Shown: positions 54,703 to 63,512, counted from the first letter of the stretch. The stretch is 64,000 bases of DNA from Paraburkholderia sediminicola (GCF_902859805.1 NZ_CADIKC010000001.1:930001-994000), one strand, 5' to 3'. Notes: a model not told the origin generated them from the letters alone. Numbers and translations are program-made.

Positions 54703-56019
54703 CTAGCCGACGCCTTTCAACACAAGCGTGGCTTCAAGGCCGCCATCGGGCCGGTTACGCAACGAGAGTGTCGCGTCCATCGCCAAAGCGAGTTGCCGCG
54801 CAATCGCGAGGCCCAACCCGGTACCGCCGGTTCCGCGATTGCGCGATCCTTCCAGCCGATAGAACGGTTCGAATACCGCTTCCAGCGACTCGTCCGGAAT
54901 TCCGGGCCCACGATCGAGCACGGAGACTCTCACGCGTCCATCCTGCGAGGCGACCCTGATCTCGGCAGCACCACCAAACTTCAGCGCGTTATCGACGAGA
55001 TTGCCCACGATCCGGCGCAACGCCTGCGGACGCGTCACCAGTGCAGTGTCGATTCGACCGTGTAACGAAACGTCCTGCCCGGCATCGACGTAGTCGAACA
55101 CGAGGCTGTCGAACAGCGCGTTCGGATCGATACGCAGGGGCGCCTCGCTGGCGCCGTGCATGGTGCGCGCGTACGTGACGCCCTCCTTGACCATCGTTTC
55201 CATTTCCTTCAGATCCTGCTGCAGCTTGGCACCCTCCGGGCTCTCGTCCATCACGTCGACGCGCAAACGCATGCGGGTAATCGGCGTTTGCAGGTCGTGC
55301 GAGATCGCCGCGAGGATCTGCAAGCGCTCGGTCATGTACAGCCTGATGCGGTCCTGCATGGCGTTGAACGCTCTCGCTGCGCGCGCCACTTCGTCCGGGC
55401 CGTCTTCAGGCAGGCGCTCCACCTTAAGGTCGGGGCCCAAGGTATCCGCCGCTCGCGCCAAATGGCTCAACGGGCGCGTTGCCAGCCGTACCGCCAGCCA
55501 GCAGCACGCAGCCAGCACCACCAGTTGCAGCACCAGCAACCATGACAACCACGGTGACAGCGGTGCGCCCGGCATGGGGCGATAGTCGATCGTCAGCGGC
55601 GTGCCGTCGCTCAACTGCAGATGAACCTGCAAGCGGTCCGGATCGCCGGGGACGGCGTTGGCGGTGAGCGGATAGCGCTTACCGATGCCGTCGGCGATCG
55701 ATTGAGCCACTCTCGCTGAGAGCTTCGCATCCGGCGGTGCGCCCGCGACCCCGGGTCCGAGATTGAAGGTATAGGTACGCCGTGCCAGCCTCGGCAGCCA
55801 TTCGGCGCGTTCGTTAGCAGGCAAATGATCGAGCAGCGCAACGGAACTGGTGACCTCGCGTTCGATGTATCCCATCATCACGTTCGTCATGGTCTGGTCC
55901 CGCTCCGTCATGGTGAGCCAGACCGACAGCGTTTGCACCAGCGCAAGGCTGACAAAGAGAATCAGGGCAAGCCGTGCGAATAAGGTACGCGGCCATCGCA
56001 GCAATGTACTCAGCTTCAT
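54703..56019 (-). CDS. Sensor histidine kinase (EnvZ-like)
   Basis: A 438-residue membrane kinase: TM1 at about 13-35 (LFARLALILFVSLALVQTLS), a periplasmic domain to about 155, TM2 at about 160-182 (LLVLQLVVLAACCWLAVRLA), HAMP (TRPLSHLARAADTLGP), the phospho-acceptor His in AAISHDLQTPITRMR (about 242), N-box VDNALKFGG, and G-boxes DRGPGIPDE and GGTGLGLAI. The gene overlaps the response-regulator stop by 4 bases. The signal is unknown; the targets look like secreted redox and hydrolase proteins. Confidence 0.95.
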   Translation of the reverse strand: MKLSTLLRWPRTLFARLALILFVSLALVQTLSVWLTMTERDQTMTNVMMGYIEREVTSSVALLDHLPANERAEWLPRLARRTYTFNLGPGVAGAPPDAKLSARVAQSIADGIGKRYPLTANAVPGDPDRLQVHLQLSDGTPLTIDYRPMPGAPLSPWLSWLLVLQLVVLAACCWLAVRLATRPLSHLARAADTLGPDLKVERLPEDGPDEVARAARAFNAMQDRIRLYMTERLQILAAISHDLQTPITRMRLRVDVMDESPEGAKLQQDLKEMETMVKEGVTYARTMHGASEAPLRIDPNALFDSLVFDYVDAGQDVSLHGRIDTALVTRPQALRRIVGNLVDNALKFGGAAEIRVASQDGRVRVSVLDRGPGIPDESLEAVFEPFYRLEGSRNRGTGGTGLGLAIARQLALAMDATLSLRNRPDGGLEATLVLKGVG

Positions 56020-56759
56020 GGACTGCCTTCGATCATGGTCACCGCCGCCGAAAATACATAACCCTCGCTGCGCAGCGTCTTGATGTACCGAGGCTCACGC
56101 GCAGTGTCCTGCAAGCGTTGCCGCAAACGGCTGACCAGCAGATCAATCGAGCGGTCGAACGCATCGGCCTGGCGGCCCTGGGTCAGATTGAGCAACTGAT
56201 CGCGCGTGAGCACGCGCTGCGGATGATCGAGAAACACGCGCAGCAGACGATACTCCGCGCCACTTAAGGCCACCATGGTGCCTTCAGCGTCGAGCAAATG
56301 ACGCGCCGTGGTATCGAGGCGCCAATCGCCGAAGGCAATCATTGGCGCCGTTTCCGTCACCTGCATGCCGGGCGGCAGCATCCGCGCGCGGCGCAATACC
56401 GAGCGGATGCGCGCCAGCAACTCGCGCACCGCAAACGGCTTGGACAGGTAGTCGTCCGCGCCCATTTCCAGCCCGACGATGCGATCCGTCTCCTCGCTGC
56501 GGGCGGTCAGCATCAAGACCGGCACTGCGCGAAACTTGCCGGCACGCAATTCCCGGCACAGCACGAGACCATCCTCGCCGGGCATCATCAGATCCAGCAC
56601 GATCAGATCAGGCGCGCCCTGCTCGAGGACGGTGCGCATCTGCCGGCCGTTGGCGGCCAGCGAAACGCGCATGCCGTTCTTCTCGAGATAGGTGGCGAGC
56701 AATTCGCGGATGCCGCGATCGTCGTCGACGATCAGCACGTGGTCTGTGGTTTCCATCAA
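56016..56759 (-). CDS. OmpR family response regulator
   Basis: A 247-residue regulator with a receiver domain (phospho-acceptor in DLIVLDLMMPGEDG, about residue 57; Lys in YLSKPFAVREL, about 107) and a C-terminal winged HTH (LSGAEYRLLRVFLDHPQRVL, then RLRQRLQDTAREPRYIKTLRSEGYVF). OmpR-type domains bind tandem half-sites about 10 bp apart. The GTATC-N5-GTATC core in the three elements around this operon (copies A, B, C) has exactly that spacing. Confidence 0.95.
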   Translation of the reverse strand: MMETTDHVLIVDDDRGIRELLATYLEKNGMRVSLAANGRQMRTVLEQGAPDLIVLDLMMPGEDGLVLCRELRAGKFRAVPVLMLTARSEETDRIVGLEMGADDYLSKPFAVRELLARIRSVLRRARMLPPGMQVTETAPMIAFGDWRLDTTARHLLDAEGTMVALSGAEYRLLRVFLDHPQRVLTRDQLLNLTQGRQADAFDRSIDLLVSRLRQRLQDTAREPRYIKTLRSEGYVFSAAVTMIEGSP

Positions 56760-56763
56760 TGAA

Positions 56764-56886
56764 TCAATCCCTTCGACGATTGACGCGCACCCGGTTCACG
56801 TTGATCAGCGAACAGTGCACGGGGTGCGCCAGTTCCGCCGCCAATCCACCCGCGAGGAAGGCGAGAATTGTCATGAGCCTTCTCAT
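56764..56886 (-). CDS. Small putative membrane or exported protein in the TCS operon
   Basis: A 40-residue frame (MRRLMTILAFLAGGLAAELA, then a basic tail VNRVRVNRRRD). Its ATG overlaps the GFA stop (ATGA) and GGAGG sits just upstream; it ends 4 bases before the response-regulator start. One hydrophobic segment. I recognise no family; it could be a small accessory to the kinase. Confidence 0.45.
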   Translation of the reverse strand: MRRLMTILAFLAGGLAAELAHPVHCSLINVNRVRVNRRRD

Positions 56887-57254
56887 GCATCCTCCACGAC
56901 CGACAGGCTGGCGCCATTGGCGACGCTCGCCTCCAGCGTATACGGATCGACACCCTCCAGGCAACCGATGTTGACCCGCCACAGCTGCGGATCTCTACGC
57001 GTCTGATGGAACGGATAAATTCCGCAATGCTTGCAGAAGTAGTGCTTCGCCGTGCGTGTATTGAACTGATAGAGCGTCAGCGCTTCCTCACCCTGCAGGA
57101 TCTTCAGTTCGCCCGCGGCAAACGGCGGCGTCATCAGCGCGCCCTTGCGCCGGCACAGGCTGCAATTACAACGCCCGGCAGGCTGAACATCGGTATGGAC
57201 TTCAAATTTCACGGTCCCGCAATGACAGGATCCTTGCAGCAGTTCGGTACTCAT
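56883..57254 (-). CDS. GFA family (glutathione-dependent formaldehyde-activating-like) zinc protein
   Basis: A 123-residue protein with the GFA cysteine pattern: QGSCHCGTVKFEV, RCNCSLCRRKGA, and HYFCKHCGIYPFHQTR. The family binds zinc and is linked to glutathione-hydroxymethyl adduct formation, but most members are uncharacterised. It is the first gene of the operon with the small protein and the two-component system, and element A lies 56 bases upstream. Confidence 0.9.
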   Translation of the reverse strand: MSTELLQGSCHCGTVKFEVHTDVQPAGRCNCSLCRRKGALMTPPFAAGELKILQGEEALTLYQFNTRTAKHYFCKHCGIYPFHQTRRDPQLWRVNIGCLEGVDPYTLEASVANGASLSVVEDA

Positions 57255-57309
57255 GTGGCTTCTCCACGGTAGGGATGGCTGCTTTATAGCCCAGGACGCA
57301 CGACGCTTT

Positions 57310-57386
57310 GTATCTCAATGTATCTGGGCGTTCCCCCGACACAAAACATTGCACCCGCGCCGTCCCGGCGACACAAGCCAGATACG
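57310..57386 (+). promoter_or_regulatory. Three-block response-regulator element, copy A
   Basis: Block 1 GTATCTCAATGTATCTGGGC (57310-57329), block 2 GACACAAAACATTGCA (57338-57353), block 3 CGACACAAGCCAGATACG (57369-57386). It is 77 bp long and lies between the GFA/TCS operon (minus) and the thioredoxin gene (plus), so it could serve both. Confidence 0.75.
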
Positions 57387-57491
57387 AACGGGCGTTCAAA
57401 TGCACCCATGCCAACCACTGGAATGCCCGATGCGGCGTACGGGTTCATGCCCGGATCGCCGCTCTGCTCTCCGCTCTGAAAGGACACTGAC

Positions 57492-58073
57492 ATGCTCTCC
57501 CGACTCAAAACCACCGCTACCGTCGCCCTATTCGCCGCAACCTTCGCAGCCGGCGCCGCTGCAATCGCTACGCTCGTTGCAAGCCCCTCGGCCAGCGCTG
57601 CCGCCGGTCCCGTTGCAAACCAGCTCGACAACAACGCGACCGCGCCGGAATTCACCGGCATCGATAAATGGCTGAATAGCGATCCCCTGACCATGCAACA
57701 GTTGCGCGGCAAGGTCGTGCTGGTCGATTTCTGGACCTACACCTGTATCAACTGCATCCACGTACTGCCCTACGTCAAGACCTGGAATCAGAAATACAAG
57801 GACCAGGGCCTGACGGTGGTCGGCGTCCACACACCCGAGTATCCGTTCGAGCGCAGCACCGACAACGTCAAGACGGCGATCAAGCGCTTCGGCATTACGT
57901 TCCCGGTCGCGCAGGACAATAACTACGCAACATGGCGTGCCTACGACAACCAGTATTGGCCTGCGTTTTATCTGGTCGACAAGAAAGGACACGTGGCCTA
58001 CACGCACTTCGGCGAAGGCGACTACGAACAGACCGAAGCGAAGATCAAGGCGTTGCTGGCGGAAAATCCGTGA
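57492..58073 (+). CDS. Secreted TlpA-like thioredoxin-family protein
   Basis: A 193-residue protein with a signal or anchor segment (VALFAATFAAGAAAIATLVA, about 10-30) and a thioredoxin fold: KVVLVDFWTYTCINCIHVLP has the CxxC (CINC, about 87-90), then GLTVVGVHTPEYPFERS and the cis-Pro region YWPAFYLVDKKGHVAYTHFG. It resembles the thioredoxin module of DipZ/TlpA proteins acting on extracytoplasmic substrates. Element A is upstream and element B begins 4 bases after the stop. Confidence 0.92.
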   Translation: MLSRLKTTATVALFAATFAAGAAAIATLVASPSASAAAGPVANQLDNNATAPEFTGIDKWLNSDPLTMQQLRGKVVLVDFWTYTCINCIHVLPYVKTWNQKYKDQGLTVVGVHTPEYPFERSTDNVKTAIKRFGITFPVAQDNNYATWRAYDNQYWPAFYLVDKKGHVAYTHFGEGDYEQTEAKIKALLAENP

Positions 58074-58076
58074 TTC

Positions 58077-58153
58077 GTATCGCAATGTATCTGGGCATGC
58101 AGGTGATACAGAACATTGCAATTGACCCGGTTTCCCGACACAAGTCAGATACG
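58077..58153 (+). promoter_or_regulatory. Three-block response-regulator element, copy B
   Basis: Block 1 GTATCGCAATGTATCTGGGC (58077-58096), block 2 GATACAGAACATTGCA (58105-58120), block 3 CGACACAAGTCAGATACG (58136-58153). The offsets between the three blocks match copy A exactly. It precedes the DUF4148 gene. Confidence 0.75.
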
Positions 58154-58282
58154 TCGGCAGGTTCTAATGCCTCAACGCCGGATGCAAGACACACGCAAAT
58201 CGCAGATGACGGATCGAATTGCTGCCCTTGCTCCTGACATCGCGGCGCCTTCCTTTTAATCTATTGGTTCACGGAGAACGAC

Positions 58283-58519
58283 ATGAAAACCTCAATGATC
58301 GCTTTGGCATTCGCTGCATTCGCTACCGCTGGCTTCGCTCATGCATCCGAAGCTCCCGCAACAACCAGTGCTCAATCGGCCGCCCCGCAAGTGCAGCAAT
58401 GGAACCCGAGCCAAACCGGCGCAGCGCAGAAGACCCGCGCCGAGGTCCGCCACGAACTGGTGCAAGCCCAGCGGGATGGTCAACTGGCGCAGCTCAGCAG
58501 CTTGTATCGCGGCAGCTGA
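58283..58519 (+). CDS. DUF4148 small exported protein
   Basis: A 78-residue precursor with a signal peptide (MKTSMIALAFAAFATAGFAHA) and the DUF4148 core KTRAEVRHELVQAQRDGQLA near the C-terminus. These proteins are abundant in Burkholderiaceae and of unknown function. It follows element B by 130 bases. Confidence 0.88.
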   Translation: MKTSMIALAFAAFATAGFAHASEAPATTSAQSAAPQVQQWNPSQTGAAQKTRAEVRHELVQAQRDGQLAQLSSLYRGS

Positions 58520-58705
58520 TATCTGAGTTCCGCCGGATTGAACTATGCTTCCAATACGGTAAGCAATCCTCCTGGTTCAAGATCCTTCGTACGCTCCACA
58601 ACGCCCACACTGAGCACGCTCGGCGTGGGCGTATCGCGTTCAATCGCTCGTGAGATCACGCTGCCATTGATCGGCAACCCCGCTTTGTCGCCCATCGGAA
58701 ATGCC

Positions 58706-60064
58706 ATGTCAGACACCATCCTTCCCCAATCGCCGTCTCGCCGTCGCTTTGTTAGTGTGGCAGCGGCGGCTGTTGCCGCGGGCTCGCTGAGTCAGCTCGC
58801 TTTCGCAGAAACGAATCAGGCAATTATTGAAGTTGCCCAGCCGTCCGGCGGCGGCGACAAGACCGCTATTCGTCCGCTTCGCGTGCATGTGCCGGAATCG
58901 CAACTGATCGATTTGCGCAGGCGCATCAAAGCCACGAGGTGGCCCGACCGCGAAACCGTGATGGATGACTCACAAGGCGTGCCGCTTGCGATGATTCAGG
59001 AATTCGCGCGCCATTGGGCGACCGATTACGATTGGCGCAGGTGCGAAGCGAAGCTGAATTCGCTGCCGAATTTCGTGACCGAGATCGACGGGCTGGACAT
59101 TCATTTCATCCACGTCCGCTCGAAACATGAAAATGCGATGCCGCTCATCGTCACGCACGGGTGGCCCGGTTCGGTCATCGAGATGTTGAAGATTATCGAT
59201 CCGCTGACCAATCCCACGGCATACGGCGCGAGCGCGTCGGATCCCTTTCATCTGGTCATTCCGTCTCTGCCGGGCTACGGTTTTTCAGGCAAACCTACCA
59301 CGACCGGCTGGGGTCCTGAGCGTACCGCCCGTGCCTGGGTCGTACTCATGAAGCGCCTTGGATACGAGAAATTCGCGGCGCAAGGCGGTGACCTGGGCGG
59401 TGTCGTCGCGAATGTCATGGGTAAGCAGGCGCCACCTGAATTGTTGGGCATCCACGTCAACTTCCCTGCCACTGTTCCGCCCGCGATTGCAAAGGCGCTC
59501 GCCGCCGGCGATCCGCCACCATCCGGTCTCTCGGACGATGAAAAGGACGCTTACGAACAGCTAGGCAGCGCGGCCAGGAAACGGCGTGCCTATGCGCTGG
59601 AGATGGGAACACGCCCGCAAACGCTCTACGGATTGGCGGACTCGCCTGTTGCACTGGCAAGCTGGCTGCTCGATCACGGCGACGGATATGTGCAGCCGGC
59701 AGCAGCGCTGACTTCGGCCGTGTTCGGGCGACCCATCAATGGAGAATCTGCGGGCGACCTGACGCGGAACGATCTCCTCGACGACATCACGCTCTACTGG
59801 CTGACGAACACGGGGATTTCCGCGGCGCGCTTCTATTGGGAGTCTCACTTCAACTTCCTGGCCGCCGCCGATGTATCCGTGCCGGCTGCCGTGAGTGTCT
59901 TTCCCCGCGAGAACTATCAGGCCCCGCGAAGCTGGACGGAGCGCGCGTATCACAACCTCGTCTATTACAACAGGCTCGACAAAGGCGGACACTTTGCGGC
60001 GTGGGAACAGCCGCAATTATTTGCCGAAGAGGTTCGTGCCGGGTTGAGACCGCTGCGCACATAG
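58706..60064 (+). CDS. Tat-exported epoxide hydrolase (EHN domain)
   Basis: A 452-residue precursor with a twin-arginine signal (SPSRRRFVSVAAAAVAAG, then LAFAE). The EHN domain follows (IRPLRVHVPESQLIDLRRRI), then the alpha/beta core with HGWPGSVIEM (oxyanion), nucleophile Asp in AAQGGDLGGVVAN (about 232) and His in DKGGHFAAWEQPQLFAEEVR (about 434). It opens epoxides via an enzyme ester in the periplasm. ATG 58706 is placed 14 bases before the Arg-Arg motif region; the longer upstream frame covers the DUF4148 spacer. Confidence 0.92.
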   Translation: MSDTILPQSPSRRRFVSVAAAAVAAGSLSQLAFAETNQAIIEVAQPSGGGDKTAIRPLRVHVPESQLIDLRRRIKATRWPDRETVMDDSQGVPLAMIQEFARHWATDYDWRRCEAKLNSLPNFVTEIDGLDIHFIHVRSKHENAMPLIVTHGWPGSVIEMLKIIDPLTNPTAYGASASDPFHLVIPSLPGYGFSGKPTTTGWGPERTARAWVVLMKRLGYEKFAAQGGDLGGVVANVMGKQAPPELLGIHVNFPATVPPAIAKALAAGDPPPSGLSDDEKDAYEQLGSAARKRRAYALEMGTRPQTLYGLADSPVALASWLLDHGDGYVQPAAALTSAVFGRPINGESAGDLTRNDLLDDITLYWLTNTGISAARFYWESHFNFLAAADVSVPAAVSVFPRENYQAPRSWTERAYHNLVYYNRLDKGGHFAAWEQPQLFAEEVRAGLRPLRT

Positions 60065-60176
60065 CGAATCATTCTCCGCTTTGGACCGACTTGATGAGCT
60101 TGTTGCGCAGCGTCACGTTCGCCTCAGTGCGAGCCCTCTCCGTCTTCCGGTTACGATCCTCGGTCTTCTGTTCGCA

Positions 60177-61259
60177 TCAATACCGAACGCTGCTTGCGGT
60201 GACGAGCGGCAACGCTTGCGTCGCCTGTCCATCGACTGTGGCGCCGGCGAAGATAAAACTCGGCGAAAGATGAGCGTTGATATCTGCGGGGAAGTTGAGC
60301 GCGGGCTTCGACACCTCGTCGAGCATCGCGATCTGCGCAGCGCTGAGTTCGAGATCCAGCGCAGTCAAGTTGGTCCGCAGTTGATCGATACGTCGCGCGC
60401 CGACGATCGCCGAGGTCACGCCGCGACGTTGGTTAACCCACGCGAGCGCGACCGCAGCGGGGCTCACCTGAAGTTCGGCTGCGACCGCAACAAGCACGTC
60501 GATCACCGGAAACTCCTTGTCGCCTGGGACACCGACAAGCGCCGAGCGTTCTGACTTCACAGCCTGAGTGTTTTCGCGCGTATATTTGCCCGACAACCAG
60601 CCGTTCTTCAGCGGACTCCACGGCATGACGCCAATGCCGAGCTCTTCGGCCATCGGTATCAGTTCGCCTTCGGCCGTCCGCTCCAGCAGCGAATACTCGA
60701 CTTGCATCGCAATGATCCGGTTCCAGCCGCGAAACTGCGCCATGGTCTGCGCTTGCGCGACCTTCCAGGCCGGTGTGTCGGAGATTCCGATGTAACGAAT
60801 CTTGCCGGAGGCGACCAGATCGTCGAGCGCGCGCATCGTCTCCTCGATCGGCGTGGTCCTGTCCCAGTTGTGAATCCAGTAGAGATCGATGTAATCCGTC
60901 TGCAGCCGGCGCAGCGACGCTTCGCATTGTTCGACCATCGCCTTGCGTCCGGCGCCTCCGCCGTTCGGATCGCCAACGTGCAGGTTGCCGACAAACTTCG
61001 TCGCAATGACGCTGCGATGGCGACGGTCTTTGCGCGCCGCAAAGAAGTCTCCGATGATTTTTTCCGAGTGGCCCAGCGTATAGATGTTGGCCGTATCGAT
61101 GAAATTCCCGCCGCGCTCCAGGTACTCCGAAAGTATGGCTTCGGATTCAGCGGGGCTCGTGCCCCAACCCCAGTCTTCACCGAAAGTCATCGTCCCAAGA
61201 CAAAAGGGACTCACGCGCAGACCAGAGGATCCGAGTGTGACGTATGAATCGAGCGACAT
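60177..61259 (-). CDS. Aldo/keto reductase (YajO/Tas type)
   Basis: A 360-residue AKR. GGNFIDTANIYTLGHSEKII has the catalytic Asp and Tyr (about 51-56), VIATKFVGNLH the Lys and YWIHNWDR the His. C-terminal GARRIDQLRTNLTALDLEL binds NADPH. AGGAG precedes the ATG. It is divergent from the AraC gene at 61426, which is a common regulator-target arrangement. Confidence 0.93.
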   Translation of the reverse strand: MSLDSYVTLGSSGLRVSPFCLGTMTFGEDWGWGTSPAESEAILSEYLERGGNFIDTANIYTLGHSEKIIGDFFAARKDRRHRSVIATKFVGNLHVGDPNGGGAGRKAMVEQCEASLRRLQTDYIDLYWIHNWDRTTPIEETMRALDDLVASGKIRYIGISDTPAWKVAQAQTMAQFRGWNRIIAMQVEYSLLERTAEGELIPMAEELGIGVMPWSPLKNGWLSGKYTRENTQAVKSERSALVGVPGDKEFPVIDVLVAVAAELQVSPAAVALAWVNQRRGVTSAIVGARRIDQLRTNLTALDLELSAAQIAMLDEVSKPALNFPADINAHLSPSFIFAGATVDGQATQALPLVTASSVRY

Positions 61260-61425
61260 AATGTTTCTCCTGGAAAATGAGCCGACTGGCTAACCCCAAT
61301 GAGACCATCGCGCGGCTGCGACGCGGTAGACCGAAACGCGCAAGCTCTTGCACAATCCTCTCAGATTGGGTCGGTTCAGGCAGATCCGCTTGCGCTTTCA
61401 TGGCCGCCCAGGATACGTTTGACTT

Positions 61426-62334
61426 ATGGATACGCTCGCTGAACTTCGCACCCTGATTTCCCGCCATGCCGTCGACGACGTGACGGCAACGAACCTGCCC
61501 GGGGTCGTCCTGTCGGTGTCGACTGCACAAACACAGTCGGTTCATCGCATCTACGAGCCAGTATTCGCTCTGGTCGCCCAAGGCGCAAAGTGCGCGACTC
61601 TCGGTGACCAGCTCCTCGAATATCACGCGGGACAATGCCTGGTCGTGACCGTCGATCTCCCGATGTCCGGACACGTGATCGAAGCGAACGCGAAAAAGCC
61701 GTTTCTGGCAGTGGGCCTGATGTTGAAACCCGCAACTATCGCTTCGTTATTGCTGGACACTGCTTCGGACGCCCCGGCGATGGCGAACCCGTTCGGCGCG
61801 GCTGTCGGCGAAGCGACGCCCGAACTGCTTGACCCGTTTGTGCGGCTGCTACGGCTGCTCGAGCATCCGGAAGACGTGCCCGTTCTCGCGCCGATGATCG
61901 AGCGCGAGATCTTGTGGCGGATACTCACAGGCAGCCAGGGTGCGTTGCTGCGGCAGGTCGGCCTTGCCGACAGCCGTCTGTCGCATGTCGGGCGCGCGAT
62001 TCGCTGGATCCGCATGCACTATGCGGAGATGCTGCGCACTGAAGAGCTTTCGGCGCTGGCGGCGATGAGCGTCTCCTCTTTCCATCGGCACTTTCGCGCC
62101 GTCACCGCCATGAGCCCGCTGCAGTATCAGAAGCAGATCAGGCTTCAGGAAGCCCGCACGCAACTGCTGACCACCTCGAAGGACATTGCCAGCATAGGGC
62201 TGAGCGTTGGCTATGACAGCGCCTCGCAATTCAGCCGTGAGTACAGCCGGCTGTTCGGAAGGCCGCCGGGGAGGGATGCGGAGCGGCTGCGGTCGTCGAC
62301 TATGCAGGCAAGTGACGCGACTGCGCGATCGTGA
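61426..62334 (+). CDS. AraC family regulator with AraC_N domain
   Basis: A 302-residue regulator: the AraC_N domain (about 20-180; PVFALVAQGAKCATLGDQLL and HVIEANAKKPFLAVGLML) and the HTH pair (RTEELSALAAMSVSSFHRHF and IASIGLSVGYDSASQFSREY). Regulators of this subtype usually sit next to the oxidoreductase they control, here the divergent AKR. Confidence 0.93.
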   Translation: MDTLAELRTLISRHAVDDVTATNLPGVVLSVSTAQTQSVHRIYEPVFALVAQGAKCATLGDQLLEYHAGQCLVVTVDLPMSGHVIEANAKKPFLAVGLMLKPATIASLLLDTASDAPAMANPFGAAVGEATPELLDPFVRLLRLLEHPEDVPVLAPMIEREILWRILTGSQGALLRQVGLADSRLSHVGRAIRWIRMHYAEMLRTEELSALAAMSVSSFHRHFRAVTAMSPLQYQKQIRLQEARTQLLTTSKDIASIGLSVGYDSASQFSREYSRLFGRPPGRDAERLRSSTMQASDATARS

Positions 62335-62379
62335 GTGACCTCAGCGTCGGCTCATCGCAACCGCCCAAAGTAACCATCG

Positions 62380-62425
62380 TTTTTTGGCCGGTTATCTGGG
62401 AAAAGTACATATAACCGGCAAAAAA
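62380..62425. repeat. Long imperfect palindrome after the AraC gene
   Basis: GCCGGTTAT (62387-62395) and ATAACCGGC (62411-62419) are perfect inverted copies. They are flanked by a T-run on the left and an A-run on the right that extend the pairing to about 15 bp with one unpaired G. The loop is 15 nt. Confidence 0.5.
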
Positions 62426-62456
62426 CTGTCGGTTTGCAATCTATGCCCCCGGTACA

Positions 62457-62494
62457 TTGCTGGCGGAAAATCCGTGATTTGCATCGCAATGCAT
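62457..62494 (+). repeat. Displaced copy of the thioredoxin-gene 3' end
   Basis: Positions 62457-62494 match 58053-58090 in 35 of 38 bases. That stretch covers the last codons of the thioredoxin gene (LLAENP and stop) plus the first 14 bases of element B. It lies in the lysR leader, with no other part of the gene nearby. Confidence 0.8.
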
Positions 62495-62583
62495 TGCAGA
62501 GGAGGCTAAGCGGGTGTCGAGCCCGCGTAAAATCATCCACTCGTTTCGAGGCACACTCACTCGCCGCACACATCGGACCCGAC

Positions 62584-63498
62584 ATGGAAATCAAGTGGAT
62601 TGAGGACTTCATCGCGCTCTCCCAGTATCAGAGCTTCTCGCGCGCGGCGGAATTTCGGAATGTCACCCAGTCGGGCTTCAGCAGGCGCATTCAGTCGCTT
62701 GAGCAGTGGGTGGGCGCGGACCTCATCGACCGAAGCAGCTTCCCGCCCACACTGACGCCTGCCGGACAACTGTTTCGTGAGGCAGCGGTAGACATTCTTG
62801 GAAAGCTATTCGACACGCGAGCCATTATTCGCATCGATCAACGCATGGCGGGCAAAGGCCTGCAGATCGCAGCGGGCCATACGATCGCGCTAAGTTTCCT
62901 GCCTGCCTGGTTAAAAGCGCTCACTGCGCGCTTCGGAGAGGTACGTGCGCGTGTGATACCCACCAATGTCCACGACTCCATCCTGATGCTCGTGAACGGC
63001 AACTGCGAGTTGATGTTTGCCTATCATCACCCGGAACTGCCTCTCCATCTCGATCCGATCAGATACGAGCATCTCACCGTAGGCGTCGATGTGTTGATGC
63101 CTGTCTGCCGGCCGAATCCGCGTGGCGCGCCGATATTCCGCTTACCGGGCACGGCGGCTCGCCCATTGCCGTTGATTACGTACACGGAAACTAGCTATTT
63201 CGGCCGCTGCCTCGCACTCCTTCTCGGCCGGGTCGATGCCACCCCAGCTTTGCGGCCCCACTACGAGTCCGACATGGCCGAGGTTCTCAAGAAACTGGTA
63301 CTGGAAGGCGAAGGCGTTGCCTGGTTGCCAAAAAGCTCGATCGTCGCCGAGCTTGACGCGGGCGAACTCGTCCCAGCCGGCCGGGATGCGTGGCATCTCG
63401 AAGTTGAGCTTCGCGTCTACCGCGATGCCTCGAACCGCAGCGAGTTTCTGGACACGCTTTGGCGCCACCTTCGCGCCGAATCGCAGGTTGTTGATTAA
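62584..63498 (+). CDS. LysR family transcriptional regulator
   Basis: A 304-residue LTTR. The HTH is IALSQYQSFSRAAEFRNVTQSGFSRRIQSLEQWVG (about 9-45) and the effector domain starts near 90. The start at 62584 (MEIKWIEDFIAL) is the usual family N-terminus; the in-frame extension to 62434 is not supported. It is upstream of the symporter gene, with a palindromic T-N11-A box between them. Confidence 0.92.
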   Translation: MEIKWIEDFIALSQYQSFSRAAEFRNVTQSGFSRRIQSLEQWVGADLIDRSSFPPTLTPAGQLFREAAVDILGKLFDTRAIIRIDQRMAGKGLQIAAGHTIALSFLPAWLKALTARFGEVRARVIPTNVHDSILMLVNGNCELMFAYHHPELPLHLDPIRYEHLTVGVDVLMPVCRPNPRGAPIFRLPGTAARPLPLITYTETSYFGRCLALLLGRVDATPALRPHYESDMAEVLKKLVLEGEGVAWLPKSSIVAELDAGELVPAGRDAWHLEVELRVYRDASNRSEFLDTLWRHLRAESQVVD

Positions 63499-63512
63499 GG
63501 GTAATCCCGTGT

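Noticed and set aside
62380..62425. A rho-independent terminator after araC
   Set aside because: The T-run is upstream and the A-run downstream of the stem on the coding strand, the reverse of a terminator.
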